The notes: a model not told the origin generated them from the sequence alone. Numbered from the stretch's first letter, positions 52,954 to 62,526 are shown. The stretch is DNA of 64,000 nucleotides from Gp1-AA122 sp035631655 (GCA_035631655.1 DASQIH010000123.1:1-64000), one strand, 5' to 3'. Translations and numbers: made by a program.

Positions 52954-53541
52954 TTACTTTTGCGTGATCGTCAGTCTGTGTTGGCCGACTTTGGCGGTGT
53001 CGACCCTATCAGGGAGAGTGAATTCGGAAGTTAGTCCGATGCCGGGATATTTTGGCTGCAGGTACTTTTCCAGGAATAGCTGCAGTACGAAATGCGGGAT
53101 TTCTACGCCATCCAATGCCACGGACTGTACTTCCACGTAGCCTTTGTGGCCCATACCGCGGGCATGGGCTTGCACATCCACGTTGTGAACTCCGCTGAAT
53201 ATCGAAAGCAGCGGATTGGAACTGTGCTGCCCCGCTTTGATTTGATCGAAGTCCACACGGGAAGTCGAGATGATCAGATCAGGCTGCGCCTCAAAGCGAA
53301 CCGACTGAACGCCGGCAGGCAACTTCACGCGCCCGGCCGCGATATAGGCGTTCACCTCCTGTTCCGTAAACTCAGTCGGCGTGGTATCAGGATGGGGTGC
53401 GGCTGCGTTTTGCTCGACATGCTGAAGCTTGCGCTCCATGCTGTCGGCAGCGGCGGAGGTCGTGCTCGCAGTTCCCGGTGGGCCGATTAGCATCGCAAGA
53501 ACAAAGCAGGCAGACAGCAAGAGCGCGAAGCAAGACTTCAT
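52954..53541 (-). CDS. Exported hypothetical protein
   Basis: 195 residues, ATG overlapping the AsmA stop (ATGA). Signal peptide about 1-28 (LLLSACFVLAMLIGPPGTAS). Body: FTEQEVNAYIAAGRVKLPAGVQSVRFEAQ and DVQAHARGMGHKGYVEVQSVALDG form a compact alpha/beta domain. It reminds of lipid-binding DUF2993/LmeA-like proteins but I cannot assign it. Being co-translated with the AsmA-like protein suggests joint work at the envelope. Confidence 0.7.
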   Translation of the reverse strand: MKSCFALLLSACFVLAMLIGPPGTASTTSAAADSMERKLQHVEQNAAAPHPDTTPTEFTEQEVNAYIAAGRVKLPAGVQSVRFEAQPDLIISTSRVDFDQIKAGQHSSNPLLSIFSGVHNVDVQAHARGMGHKGYVEVQSVALDGVEIPHFVLQLFLEKYLQPKYPGIGLTSEFTLPDRVDTAKVGQHRLTITQK

Positions 53542-56072
53542 GGTTTCAGCGCGGCTCGAGTCTCGGGGGCGCTGGCCGGCAAAACGCGTGGTGCGGATAA
53601 AGTACCGGTCACATTGAATCCCCGCGCGTCGCTGCGGCCAAGTCTTACGTCCAACTGCTGGCGCAGTGAGGCAGTGCCGCTAACTTGATAGATGCCGACC
53701 GGAGTCTCCAATTTGCCCTGTTGGATTTCGAATACGCCAGCGTGCAGGCTCAAACTCCCGCTCAGGCGCCGGATGTGCAGCGGCGGGTCACCGGCCGTCA
53801 GCGCGATGTGAGGGAGCAGGCCTTCGCGGGCGTCAAACTGCAGAGTGCCAGTGGCTGAATCAAGGAGTTCTTTGGCGCTCGAACCCGAGGCGGCAAATCT
53901 ATAGGTTGCGTCTCCGATGCCTGTGATCCAGCCGTCATGCATCGCTTCGGCCACTTGCGCAAGAGATACTCGTTCGAGGCTACCCGTCCCGGAAAAAGTT
54001 GGAGGACTGGCGTGAAAATTCGCTTCCCAGGCCCCGCGATGCCTCCCTCCCAGCATATCTGCCTGAAACCTGGAGAGCCGTACCTCGCCATCCTGAAAAT
54101 CGAGGAGGCCTGAAACGTGATTGGCTGTGACGCCAGCGATCACGAGTTGGTCGGCAACGAGCTTGCCTCGCGCATTGAGGATAGTAAGCAATGACGGACC
54201 CTGCTGGGCCGCAGGCGAAAGAAAGCGGTACCACGGCCCTTTGCGAGCACCTGAATTGAACCAATCCTGGAGTTGCGCCGCAAAAATCTTGTCAGCCTGA
54301 AGCTCGAAATTGACGGGACAAGTTGCCGGGGACGCGCACTGCCGAGGGAAGCTGAGAGACCCGCTCCAGTGAGTTTCGGCTCCCAACGCAGTCAGTTTTC
54401 GGACTTGCACAGCGGAGTCGGAGAGCAGCAGGTTGGCAGAAGCGATCTCGATAGGTCCGTTGAGTCCGCGAACCTCCGCGTGCACAGAGCGGAGCTGCGC
54501 CGTACCCGTGATTGTGGGTGCTGCGAAGCCTCGCCAGGCGCCGGCAATCTGCAAATTCAGTTTGGCCGACCCTTCTGCGGTCGGTGGCACAGTCCTTAGG
54601 CCGAGGGTTTGCGCCACTTGCAGCAGACGCTGCACTTGCGCCTCGCCCTCAACGAAGATGCTGTAACCGGATCCGCCAATCCAGCCTCGCACATCGGCAG
54701 AGGACGACTTACCCAGCGCGATGGTGAAAGGTCCGAGATCGAGATGGGCTTCGCCGGAATTCAGAGCGGGGAAGTTATTGACCTTATGGCCGAAAGACGG
54801 AGCGGATTGGGAGGTGAGAGAAAAAGGAATCTTGCCGAGAACCAATTCGGTTCTAGTGGTCTGCGAACGCAGACGAAGATCTCTGGTTTCCCCGCTGCCC
54901 TTCCATTCCAAGGAAGAGCGCCCAGGAGCTTGACTCGTGTGCAGCGAAAGGTCAGCGAACAACGATCCGCTGGCCGCCAGGTCCTCGGGTAAGTCTTTTT
55001 TGGTACGCCGAGCCAGGGCGACCAGCGCCTGGACCGGCAAGTCTTGCGCGGTCAGCGTCAAGTCACAGCTGCGCGGTCCGGTCGGAGCAGCGATCTGGCC
55101 GGCGACGGTCAGCATGCCAACGCCTACGGGAGAGCGACAAACGATCGGCGAAAGGCGGTGATCCAGCGAACTGTAGTGAGCGCTGCAACGCGCGGCGAGT
55201 TGCAAGGGCTCGCTGGAAACAATGTCGTAGCGGCGAAAGTCCTGCACCGAGGTCTGCGCGTTAACGCTCAAGTCAGCGGGGATGCCGGAAAAACTAGCGG
55301 CAATGGTTAGACCTCCGCGCCAGCCCTTGTCCATCCCGCGGAGCAGTTTCGTGAACTGGCCCAGTTGAGCACCCTTCCATTCCAGGGTGAACTTGAGCGG
55401 CGTTTGGCGCAGGCTGTCAGAGCGCTGCCATGTCCCGGCCACGCGCAGAGTGCCGGTATCGCTGAGATTGAAATCGGTGCGCACCGGTTGGGCGGCGAGG
55501 CGCATGCCCCACTGATTTTCCGATTCCAGCCAGAGCGCGAAATCGGCATCGGTGAGCGCGTACGCCTTTTTCTCCTGGCCGATTTTGAAATTAATACGCC
55601 CGTTATCCGCTTCGATGTAGGGGAAGACCGGACGGGCCTCCGGTTTGGTATGGCTGGTGGGGGCGGCGGGAGTGCGGGCCGCGCGTTCGAGCAGCGACTC
55701 GAGATTCCAGTGCCCATCATCGCGCCGGACCAGGTTGAAGCTGGGTTCCTTGAGGCTGAGGCGTCCGATTTCGAAGCGGCCGCGCAACAACGAACGCAGG
55801 CGCAGAACAGCGGTGACTTCCTGGGCGCGCAGCATCGGTTCCGCGCTGAAGTTGGGGTCGTCGTGAACCACGAAGTTCACCAGGTCGAATCCCGGTTGGG
55901 GCAAGATCCGAACCTTTACCCAATCCACTTCGACTTTGCGACCGAGGGCAAGTCCTACCGAGTTGACGATGCGCTTGCGAAGGCCATTGGCGCCGGGCCG
56001 GAACCAGAACAGGGCCAGCAGGATTATTGCCAATAACACGAACAGCCGACGTTTGGACAGAGAAACGTTCAC
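53538..56072 (-). CDS. AsmA-like envelope protein
   Basis: 844 residues from a GTG at 56072, overlapping the upstream stop (GTGA) with AGGGTGG just before it; a TTG 9 codons earlier is the longest frame. One N-terminal membrane helix (LFVLLAIILLALFWF), then the AsmA opening (FDLVNFVVHDDPNFSAEPMLRAQEVTAVLRL) and a very long beta-rich region typical of the AsmA/TamB/YhdP proteins that bridge inner and outer membranes and move phospholipids. Ends GFNVTGTLSAPRVLP. Confidence 0.86.
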   Translation of the reverse strand: MNVSLSKRRLFVLLAIILLALFWFRPGANGLRKRIVNSVGLALGRKVEVDWVKVRILPQPGFDLVNFVVHDDPNFSAEPMLRAQEVTAVLRLRSLLRGRFEIGRLSLKEPSFNLVRRDDGHWNLESLLERAARTPAAPTSHTKPEARPVFPYIEADNGRINFKIGQEKKAYALTDADFALWLESENQWGMRLAAQPVRTDFNLSDTGTLRVAGTWQRSDSLRQTPLKFTLEWKGAQLGQFTKLLRGMDKGWRGGLTIAASFSGIPADLSVNAQTSVQDFRRYDIVSSEPLQLAARCSAHYSSLDHRLSPIVCRSPVGVGMLTVAGQIAAPTGPRSCDLTLTAQDLPVQALVALARRTKKDLPEDLAASGSLFADLSLHTSQAPGRSSLEWKGSGETRDLRLRSQTTRTELVLGKIPFSLTSQSAPSFGHKVNNFPALNSGEAHLDLGPFTIALGKSSSADVRGWIGGSGYSIFVEGEAQVQRLLQVAQTLGLRTVPPTAEGSAKLNLQIAGAWRGFAAPTITGTAQLRSVHAEVRGLNGPIEIASANLLLSDSAVQVRKLTALGAETHWSGSLSFPRQCASPATCPVNFELQADKIFAAQLQDWFNSGARKGPWYRFLSPAAQQGPSLLTILNARGKLVADQLVIAGVTANHVSGLLDFQDGEVRLSRFQADMLGGRHRGAWEANFHASPPTFSGTGSLERVSLAQVAEAMHDGWITGIGDATYRFAASGSSAKELLDSATGTLQFDAREGLLPHIALTAGDPPLHIRRLSGSLSLHAGVFEIQQGKLETPVGIYQVSGTASLRQQLDVRLGRSDARGFNVTGTLSAPRVLPASAPETRAALKP

Positions 56073-56866
56073 CGCACCACCCTGAGCGTACGTCGCCAAC
56101 GGGTCTCATCGAAGAAATGAAGAATCACGTGGCCGAGAAAGCCGATGCGCTCACTGGCCGCGGTGTGCTTGTATTGATCAGGAGGGGTCTCGAATGACCA
56201 GTAGATGAACATGGGACGGCCAATCACATTCTCATGAGGAATGAAGCCCCAGAACCGACTGTCGTAACTGACGTCGCGGTTGTCGCCCATGGCAAAGTAG
56301 CTGTCCGGCGGCACCACGATGTCATCTCCCTGGATATATTGATGCAGGGCCACTTGCCACTCCGGAGTGGGCGAGGCATTGGAATATTCGGGAGGAACTG
56401 CCGGGAAATTGTCACGGTAGGGATTGTAGTCGCCGACCTTATGCACAACGTAAGGTTCATCCAGTTTCTGGCCGTTGCGGTACACCACTCCGTCGCGCAG
56501 GTGCAGACGATCTCCAGGAACACCGATAATCCGCTTGACGACATAAAGCCCGGGTTCCGCCGGCGACAGGAAAACCACGATGTCTCCCCGCCGGATGTTG
56601 CGATAGGGAATCACCGGTCCCGCCCACCGAGTTTCCGGAGAAAACTGAATGCGATTCACGAAGACGTGGTCGCCGATCAGTAGCGTGTCCTCCATAGAAC
56701 TGGAAGGAATCTCAAACGCCTGCACGACAAAAGTGATGATGAACAAGCCGGTGACCAGCACGGAGGCGAGTGAGCCGAGGAATTCGACGGTCGTTTCGCG
56801 TTGCTTTTCTTCCTTCTGCGATTCTTTCTTGGCCACTTGCGCTCTTTCCACAGAATTTGAGGTCAA
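56069..56866 (-). CDS. lepB: Signal peptidase I (first copy)
   Basis: 265 residues. The TTG at 56866 overlaps the stop of the next lepB (TTGA); GTG starts at 56851 or 56836 are alternatives. One membrane helix (VLVTGLFIITFVVQAF), catalytic Ser57 in IPSSSMEDTLL and Lys111 in YVVKRIIGVPGD, and MGDNRDVSYDSRFWGFIP. Removes signal peptides of secreted precursors at the outer face of the inner membrane. Paralogue of the protein encoded at 56863-57666; both are complete. Confidence 0.93.
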   Translation of the reverse strand: MTSNSVERAQVAKKESQKEEKQRETTVEFLGSLASVLVTGLFIITFVVQAFEIPSSSMEDTLLIGDHVFVNRIQFSPETRWAGPVIPYRNIRRGDIVVFLSPAEPGLYVVKRIIGVPGDRLHLRDGVVYRNGQKLDEPYVVHKVGDYNPYRDNFPAVPPEYSNASPTPEWQVALHQYIQGDDIVVPPDSYFAMGDNRDVSYDSRFWGFIPHENVIGRPMFIYWSFETPPDQYKHTAASERIGFLGHVILHFFDETRWRRTLRVVR

Positions 56867-57666
56867 TTTACCAGCCGGAACGTACGATCCCAGCGCGTGA
56901 TCTGAAACAGGTGGGTCACGATGTAGGCGAAACGAAAAAGTTTAGCGCCCGGCGAGGTCACCTCGGGATACATGTTGTCCGGATTACGGATGGACCAGTA
57001 AATCAATAGGGGGCTTCCGATGATGTTGGCCCGCGGCACAAATCCCCAATAACGGCTGTCCAGGCTCTCGTCGCGGTTGTCGCCCATGACGAAGTACTTG
57101 CCTTCGGGCACGATCAGTTCGCCGTGCTGCACGAGCTGCTTCAACTGCTTGAACCACAGCGGTTCCTCTCCGGGAGCGATGTAATCCACCTGGGGAAAAT
57201 CATCGCGATAGACATCATGAATGGGAGAACTGTAGCGCACGTAGGGTTCTTTGAGGGGCAGCCCATTCACCCACACCTGGCGTTTGACCAGGCGAACGTG
57301 ATCGCCGGGGACGCCTACCACACGTTTCACGAAATGCTGGGCAGGGTTAACTGGATAATGAAAAACCACTACATCACCGCGCCGGATTTGCTGATAGGGC
57401 ATCACCCAATTGCCAAACGTTCCACCGTAGCGCAACTTGTTCACCAGCAGGTAGTCGCCGATCAGCAAAGTGTTTTCCATGGATTCGGAGGGGATCTGGA
57501 AGGCCTGAACGGCAAAGGTGATGACAAACACGGCAATCACCACCGTGGCCAGCAGCGATTGCATAGAGGCCATCCAATCCGTAGATAACTCTTCCGCCTT
57601 ACGCTCGAGGGCAGGCGGCGGAGCGAGCTCTTTATTCTCGACGACGATGGGTTCAGTCTCCGGCAC
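56863..57666 (-). CDS. lepB: Signal peptidase I (second copy)
   Basis: 267 residues from a GTG at 57666 with AAGAGAAG upstream, overlapping the RNase III stop by 14 nt; the longer frame runs 25 codons into rnc. Membrane helix LLATVVIAVFVITFAVQAF, Ser62 in IPSESMENTLL, Lys114 in HFVKRVVGVPGD and MGDNRDESLDSRYWGFVP. About half identical to the neighbouring copy by eye. The two are the usual duplicated pair, possibly with different substrate ranges. Confidence 0.93.
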   Translation of the reverse strand: MPETEPIVVENKELAPPPALERKAEELSTDWMASMQSLLATVVIAVFVITFAVQAFQIPSESMENTLLIGDYLLVNKLRYGGTFGNWVMPYQQIRRGDVVVFHYPVNPAQHFVKRVVGVPGDHVRLVKRQVWVNGLPLKEPYVRYSSPIHDVYRDDFPQVDYIAPGEEPLWFKQLKQLVQHGELIVPEGKYFVMGDNRDESLDSRYWGFVPRANIIGSPLLIYWSIRNPDNMYPEVTSPGAKLFRFAYIVTHLFQITRWDRTFRLVN

Positions 57667-58453
57667 GGGACTTCTCTTTAGATGCCGCTTTGGGTTGTTC
57701 AGCTTCCGCCGACAGGTATTCCAGAACTTGCCTGGCAGCATCCTGTTCCGCTCTCTTCTTAGTGGAACCGGTGGCGCGCCCCACGACTTCCGCCTTGCTT
57801 TGCGATACCGGAGGATGCAGTCGAACCTCCACCGTAAAAGTCTTGTTATGTTCCGGTCCTTCCTCTTTTACCAGCACGTACGATGGCTGAGGGCAGCCCT
57901 TGGCCTGCAGGGTTTCCTGCAAAGCGGACTTGAAATCGGTAATCGGAAGGGCGGTGCTGCCTTTCAGATCCATGCGGAGGAGCTCGGGAGTGACAATCCA
58001 TTGCAAGATGAACTGGCGAGTCAGCTCCAGTCCGCCGTCCAGGTACATGGCCGCGAGAATTGCCTCCAAGGCGTCCACCAGAAGCGCAGTCTTGGTGCGG
58101 CCGCCGCTCTTCTCCTCGCCTCTTCCCAGGCGTAGGTAGTGGCCCAGTTCCAACTGCTGCGCCACGCGAATCAGATGCCGCTCGCTGACCAGGTGCGCTC
58201 GTAGTTTGGAGAGTTCTCCTTCCCGGAATCCAGGAAAGCGCTGGAAAAGTTCCTGGCTGGTAACCAGGCCCAGAACCGCGTCGCCCAGAAACTCCAGCTG
58301 CTCGTTATCGCCCATCCGAGCCACCCGATCAGGGTGTGCGGATTCCAGCTCGCGGGCCTGTGAACTGTGGGTCAGCGCCTGCTGGATTAATTCGGGATGC
58401 CGAAAATGGTAGCCGAGTGTTCCTTCCAGAGCGGCGATGTCTCGTGACTTCAT
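57653..58453 (-). CDS. rnc: Ribonuclease III
   Basis: 266 residues from the ATG at 58453 (SRDIAALEGTLGYHF, matching the family start); a GTG at 58486, just after the upstream stop, is the alternative. RNase III signature NEQLEFLGDAVLGLV and the second acidic ALEAILAAMYLDGG, then a dsRNA-binding domain (ITDFKSALQETLQAKG, STKKRAEQDAARQVLEYL) and a Lys/Glu-rich tail. Processes rRNA and structured RNAs. Overlaps lepB downstream, a common rnc-lep link. Confidence 0.95.
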   Translation of the reverse strand: MKSRDIAALEGTLGYHFRHPELIQQALTHSSQARELESAHPDRVARMGDNEQLEFLGDAVLGLVTSQELFQRFPGFREGELSKLRAHLVSERHLIRVAQQLELGHYLRLGRGEEKSGGRTKTALLVDALEAILAAMYLDGGLELTRQFILQWIVTPELLRMDLKGSTALPITDFKSALQETLQAKGCPQPSYVLVKEEGPEHNKTFTVEVRLHPPVSQSKAEVVGRATGSTKKRAEQDAARQVLEYLSAEAEQPKAASKEKSRAGD

Positions 58454-58486
58454 GTTAAGCGGTGCATTTCCCCTTTGTGCCCTCAC

Positions 58487-59389
58487 TTAGTGTGGAACGG
58501 TCGTGTTCTGGGGCGGAGTGGTCCCGGCGGCGGGAGCCGCAGGTTTGCCGCCGGTAAGCTGCACGAGGCGATCACGCTCTCGAACCGCCAGGGTGTGGGC
58601 CGCACTGCCGTCCTGAGTAAGGTCTACCGCCTTGTTGGCATAGGTCAAGGCCTCGGGATACTTGTTTTGCCGATCTAATGCCAACGATAGCCGCAGCACA
58701 GTAACGGGATCAGGTTGCTGCGGGTAGGCGTCGATAGATTTGTGGAAGTCAGTCTCGGCTACCGTGAAGTTGTTCTTGTTAAACTCCAATGTTCCTAGAA
58801 TTGAGTAGACGCTCGATCGCAGCAAGTTCTTGTACTCATCAACTTTTTCGGGAGGAGTTCCGGCGGGAAACACGATGTCAGTGTCGATGGTTTGCAAGGC
58901 GCGTTCGCCCGATTTCCTGGCTTCATCCAGGCGCTGGTCTTTATCGAGATCGGTGTCGCGGGTGCGCTCGGTTAGCACCTCTGCCTGGTCCACCAGCGCT
59001 TCCGGGTCATCGGGATCGATGGCTAGAGTTTTGCGCGCCATTTCCAGCATCTTGTCGGCATTGTTCGCATTCTGAAACCCACGCATCGCGGTTTTGTAGA
59101 GGATGACGCGCAACTCGCTGTCGGGGAACTTGGCGGCAAAATCGTCAGCAGCCTTCTCCACCGCGGCGGGATCGGTGTTGGCGCTGGCGGCCTTGAACGC
59201 GTCGAACTCGGGTTGAGTCTTGGCCTGCGGCGGATGCTTAGCCGGGGCCTGAGCCGGGGCGGGCGTGCTCGGCTGGGCCGGTGCGCCTTGCTGGCCAGTA
59301 GGCGGGTTTTGCGACTGGGTTCCACCGCCCTGGGCGAAAGTGAAAGGCGCGACAGCCAGGATCGCGCCAATGATGGCTACTCGCTTCAT
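58487..59389 (-). CDS. Exported TPR protein with proline-rich N-terminus
   Basis: 300 residues, ATG after AAGGAGAA. Signal peptide 1-19 (TFAQ), a Pro/Ala/Gln low-complexity linker (about 25-60), and helical repeats with TPR spacing (KTLAIDPDDPEALVDQAEVL, SVYSILGTLEFNKNNFTVAE, LTYANKAVDLTQDGSAA). Likely periplasmic scaffold. Stop lies directly before the rnc start region, so co-transcribed. Confidence 0.82.
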   Translation of the reverse strand: MKRVAIIGAILAVAPFTFAQGGGTQSQNPPTGQQGAPAQPSTPAPAQAPAKHPPQAKTQPEFDAFKAASANTDPAAVEKAADDFAAKFPDSELRVILYKTAMRGFQNANNADKMLEMARKTLAIDPDDPEALVDQAEVLTERTRDTDLDKDQRLDEARKSGERALQTIDTDIVFPAGTPPEKVDEYKNLLRSSVYSILGTLEFNKNNFTVAETDFHKSIDAYPQQPDPVTVLRLSLALDRQNKYPEALTYANKAVDLTQDGSAAHTLAVRERDRLVQLTGGKPAAPAAGTTPPQNTTVPH

Positions 59390-59437
59390 GAGTTCTCCTT
59401 AAGCTGCGACGTGTGGTCGCGAGCAAATTCCTGCCGC

Positions 59438-60925
59438 TTACTTGTCGGTCGATTCCGGTTGCGGAGCTACGGGCGGCTCATAAGCCTGCTGAAGACCCTT
59501 TTCTGCAGCGGCCCGGGCCTCGGGGAGAGAACTGCTTGCCGCCAGGGCCGCCCGATAATGTCCCAAAGCGGCATCGCGCTCTTCCTGCAAATCAAAAATT
59601 CTCCCCAGATAAATGTGCGACCATGCCACGACCTTAGGTTCTTTGGCCACATCTAGAGCCCGCTGAAAATATTCGCGAGCGCCCTGCAAATTGCGGTTCA
59701 TGGTGGCCGCTTGCGCCAGAATGAACAGCGCCCGTCCGGGATCCTCCCGCTGCTCGTCGAGAGCTTGCTGTGCTAATTTCTGCGCGCTCACAGGATCGCC
59801 GGCAGAGAGCCGCTTTTCAGCAGTGAGCAACAACTGGTCAGGACCGTGCCGCGGGATGTGCAACACCTCGGGAGAAGCTTGGCTGGCGAACTCGATGTTG
59901 CCCGCACGCTTGGTTTCTCCATGGACATCGATGGCGTTCAGCATATTGCCATAGGCGTCACGAAATCCCGTGGGCTCCTTCTCGAATTTGGCCAGCGCGT
60001 CGTAGAAATAGCGAGTCAGAATGTACCCTTGCTCCATGGACTTCTCAACTATTTCCTCGCGCTGCCCCTCAAGGCTCTTGCCCGATCCCGAGGTGCGAGC
60101 TTCGATAGCACGAATTAGAGACTCGGTTACCAGCAACGAGATGTCATTCTTGAAGCTCTCGTCCATGGGAGCCATTTTCACGTCGTCGAGCAGGGGTTGG
60201 AGGCGCTTCATGGCCTCGGGACGCTTCATCGCCAGCGGATCCAGCACATAATGAAGATAGGTGTGTCGGATCTGCTCCATCTTCAGCGAGGAGCCCACTG
60301 GAGAGATCACTACGAAATAATCGCTCCCGTAAACGCGCGCATTCGTCTGGCCGGGCGCCCCCATCGCCTCCAAGTACACGGTGAATTGCCGTCCGAGGTA
60401 ACTCGACGTTGGCAGCTTCAAATAGATGTCAGTATTGAACATCATTTTGGAGAGCGGGTCGTGATAGCGCTCAACCAGTGTTTCGTATTGATTCCGGTGG
60501 CGGAGCCAGATCTGGTGCAGGTTGGCCTCTTCGTAGAACGCCTTCAACAGGGCGCCGATCCCGAGAACGCGGACGGCATCGGGCGGAAGTTCGGATTCCT
60601 TCGCCCTGGGGTTGAAATTAGGAGGACCCTCAAGAACCAGCGCGAGCGAGATGTATTGAGTCAATTCGCGCGAGGCATCCGGCTGCGCATGATCCTGATA
60701 AAAACGGCATAATTCGCTGGTAGTTGCCGCGGTTTCCGCGGAACTTGAGACGGCTTTAGCCACCTCGGAACGCACCTCGCTGCGGATGGGGTCAGAGATG
60801 CCCAGTTCCTGGTCGTAACCGCAAGCATTGATAGCGGTGAGGACGGTGAACAAGGTTTCGCTGGTGTCGAGCGTGACTCTAGGGGTGTCGGCCGCGAGAC
60901 ACACAGAACCCAGCGCCGCGAGCAA
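59438..60925 (-). CDS. Exported TPR protein with large N-terminal domain
   Basis: At least 495 residues from a TTG at 60925. A better ribosome-binding site (AGGAGG) lies at 60966-60971, 6 nt before an in-frame CTG at 60961; starting there gives LGSWSRGAIYAALLAALG, completing a signal peptide that the TTG start only half contains. So a CTG start is plausible. Residues about 25-370 are an unrecognised domain; C-terminal 110 residues are TPRs (LAQQALDEQREDPGRALFIL, YFQRALDVAKEPKVVAW). Together with the next gene forms an envelope TPR pair. Confidence 0.82.
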   Translation of the reverse strand: MLAALGSVCLAADTPRVTLDTSETLFTVLTAINACGYDQELGISDPIRSEVRSEVAKAVSSSAETAATTSELCRFYQDHAQPDASRELTQYISLALVLEGPPNFNPRAKESELPPDAVRVLGIGALLKAFYEEANLHQIWLRHRNQYETLVERYHDPLSKMMFNTDIYLKLPTSSYLGRQFTVYLEAMGAPGQTNARVYGSDYFVVISPVGSSLKMEQIRHTYLHYVLDPLAMKRPEAMKRLQPLLDDVKMAPMDESFKNDISLLVTESLIRAIEARTSGSGKSLEGQREEIVEKSMEQGYILTRYFYDALAKFEKEPTGFRDAYGNMLNAIDVHGETKRAGNIEFASQASPEVLHIPRHGPDQLLLTAEKRLSAGDPVSAQKLAQQALDEQREDPGRALFILAQAATMNRNLQGAREYFQRALDVAKEPKVVAWSHIYLGRIFDLQEERDAALGHYRAALAASSSLPEARAAAEKGLQQAYEPPVAPQPESTDK

Positions 60926-61037
60926 AGCCGCGTAAATCGCGCCTCGAGACCAGGAACCCAGGGAGACCTCCTAAAGGCTGGGTGGGATGGGGGCTACTGT
61001 CTAAGTCTAAGAGGTTCGGGAAAGTGGGTCAAACGGA

Positions 61038-61093
61038 AGTGGTCAGTGGCCAGCAAATCAAATCTGCCCACTGGCCACCAACCACTGACCACT
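61038..61093. repeat. AGTGGTCAGTGG inverted-repeat element
   Basis: AGTGGTCAGTGG (61038-61049) pairs with CCACTGACCACT (61082-61093), and inside it GTGGCCAG (61046-61053) with CTGGCCAC (61071-61078). Two overlapping perfect stems in the 137-bp gap between the anti-sigma gene and the TPR gene; probably a dispersed palindromic repeat. Confidence 0.6.
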
Positions 61094-61099
61094 GATTTT

Positions 61100-61786
61100 C
61101 TACCCTTTCACACTGATCTTCGAGAACGACAGCACGGCTCGTCCCGTGGTGTTGCGACCCAAGGACATGGCCGGACGAAATTTCATCAGGATCAGCATGT
61201 TCTTTACCTGGGGCAGCATGTCTTCCGATTCCTTGGGATCGGACAGAATGCGGTAATCTTGCACCCGGCCGTCGGAACCGACTACCGCCTCAATCACCAG
61301 CGAATCGGAGTGCACCGATCCGGCGGTCATCGCGAAGGCAGAGGACTGCAGTTCGGGCGGCAGCATTTCCGGGTCGCTGTACAGCATGAGGGGCACATCT
61401 TTGCTGTTCGCTAGCGCCTGGTCGGGCACTGTCAGGAAGCCCATCAGCACAGCAAAAATCACGATAGCTGCGACCAGGCCCGCCGTGGCCGGAACCATAA
61501 AGGCATTGATCGCGTTCTCAACCCGGACGCGCAAACCTTCAAACCGCGGCCGCCGGGCCTGAGCCGCTTCCTGCGAGATCAAAACCCGCAGCTTGAGAGC
61601 GAGGTCCGCCGGCGCGCGCTTGCGCCCAAGGGTGGTGAGCATGTGCTGAGATTGCAGCAAAAGATCGTATTCGCGATGGCACGGCACGCAAGATTCGAGG
61701 TGCTGACCGAGAGCATGCATCTGCGTACCCGGGATCGCGCCGTCCAGATACGGCGAGAACAGCGACTTGGCATCAGCACAGGTCAT
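61100..61786 (-). CDS. Membrane anti-sigma factor with TonB-C-like periplasmic domain
   Basis: 228 residues from the ATG at 61786, overlapping the sigma stop (ATGA). Zinc-finger motif HLESCVPCHRE (about 33-43) with an earlier Cys in MTCADA; a membrane helix (about 95-118, TAGLVAAIVIFAVLMGFLTVP); then a periplasmic domain (about 150-228; DSLVIEAVVGSDGRVQDYRI, MLILMKFRPAMSLGRNTTGR) that resembles a TonB C-terminal domain. Holds the sigma factor at the membrane and likely senses an envelope signal through that domain. Partner of the gene at 61783-62526. Confidence 0.87.
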   Translation of the reverse strand: MTCADAKSLFSPYLDGAIPGTQMHALGQHLESCVPCHREYDLLLQSQHMLTTLGRKRAPADLALKLRVLISQEAAQARRPRFEGLRVRVENAINAFMVPATAGLVAAIVIFAVLMGFLTVPDQALANSKDVPLMLYSDPEMLPPELQSSAFAMTAGSVHSDSLVIEAVVGSDGRVQDYRILSDPKESEDMLPQVKNMLILMKFRPAMSLGRNTTGRAVLSFSKISVKG

Positions 61787-62526
61787 GACGTCACCTCGAC
61801 TTCCCGGCCTCCCGTCGCAAGATTCCCTTGCGTCGTCTTCTTCGGGGCTTCTTCCGGAGCGCGTAAACCCAATTCCGAGCCGCACTCCCGAATGTAGGGA
61901 AGCAAGCGTTGTTTAAGCGCCTCCCGCCCCCGTGTCAGCCTTGATTTCACGGTGCCCAGAGAGACATCCGTGATTTCCGCAATTTCCTCGTAGGACATTT
62001 CTTCCAGGTCGCGCAGGATCAAAGGCGTCCGATAGGGCTCTGGAACCTTGCGCAACTCCTGCTCTAGCCGGCTCCGCACTTCCCTGCGGGCAACGTTGTC
62101 GAAGGGCGAATCGCCTTCATCGACAAAAGCATCGCCGCTGGCGACGTTGCTGTACGGCGCGTCCCCCTCGGCGGGCTCTATCGACAACTCGCGCGCCTTG
62201 TGGCGAAACCACCAGCGGCGGCGGTTGGAGGCCTCGTGCAACGCAATCCGGTAAATCCAGGTCTTCAGACTGGATTCGCCGTGGAAATGCTTCATGCCAC
62301 GAAACACTTTCAGGAAAACTTCCTGTGTCGTATCCGCGGCGTCGGCCGTGTCACCCAGGATGCGGTACACCAGGCTATAAATCGGCTGGTGAAATTCGCC
62401 GATCAACCAGTTGTAGGCCTCCTCGGAACCAGCTTTTAATTCGGCGACAATCCCGGCTTCGTGGGCTCGAACCCCGATTGCGCTTGCGAGATCTCCCAAA
62501 GCGGCTGCTCCCGCCATGAGTTTCAT
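61783..62526 (-). CDS. ECF sigma factor, RpoE-like
   Basis: 247 residues from the ATG at 62526 (the longer frame starts 16 codons upstream); GGGGTGAC lies upstream. Region 2 (EAYNWLIGEFHQPIYSLVYR, DAADTTQEVFLKVFRGMKHF) and region 4 (LRKVPEPYRTPLILRDLEEM, SYEEIAEITDVSLGTVKSRL) are complete, with a charged insert between them. Overlaps the anti-sigma gene. The leader carries its own sigma-E-type promoter, so it is probably autoregulated. Confidence 0.92.
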   Translation of the reverse strand: MKLMAGAAALGDLASAIGVRAHEAGIVAELKAGSEEAYNWLIGEFHQPIYSLVYRILGDTADAADTTQEVFLKVFRGMKHFHGESSLKTWIYRIALHEASNRRRWWFRHKARELSIEPAEGDAPYSNVASGDAFVDEGDSPFDNVARREVRSRLEQELRKVPEPYRTPLILRDLEEMSYEEIAEITDVSLGTVKSRLTRGREALKQRLLPYIRECGSELGLRAPEEAPKKTTQGNLATGGREVEVTS

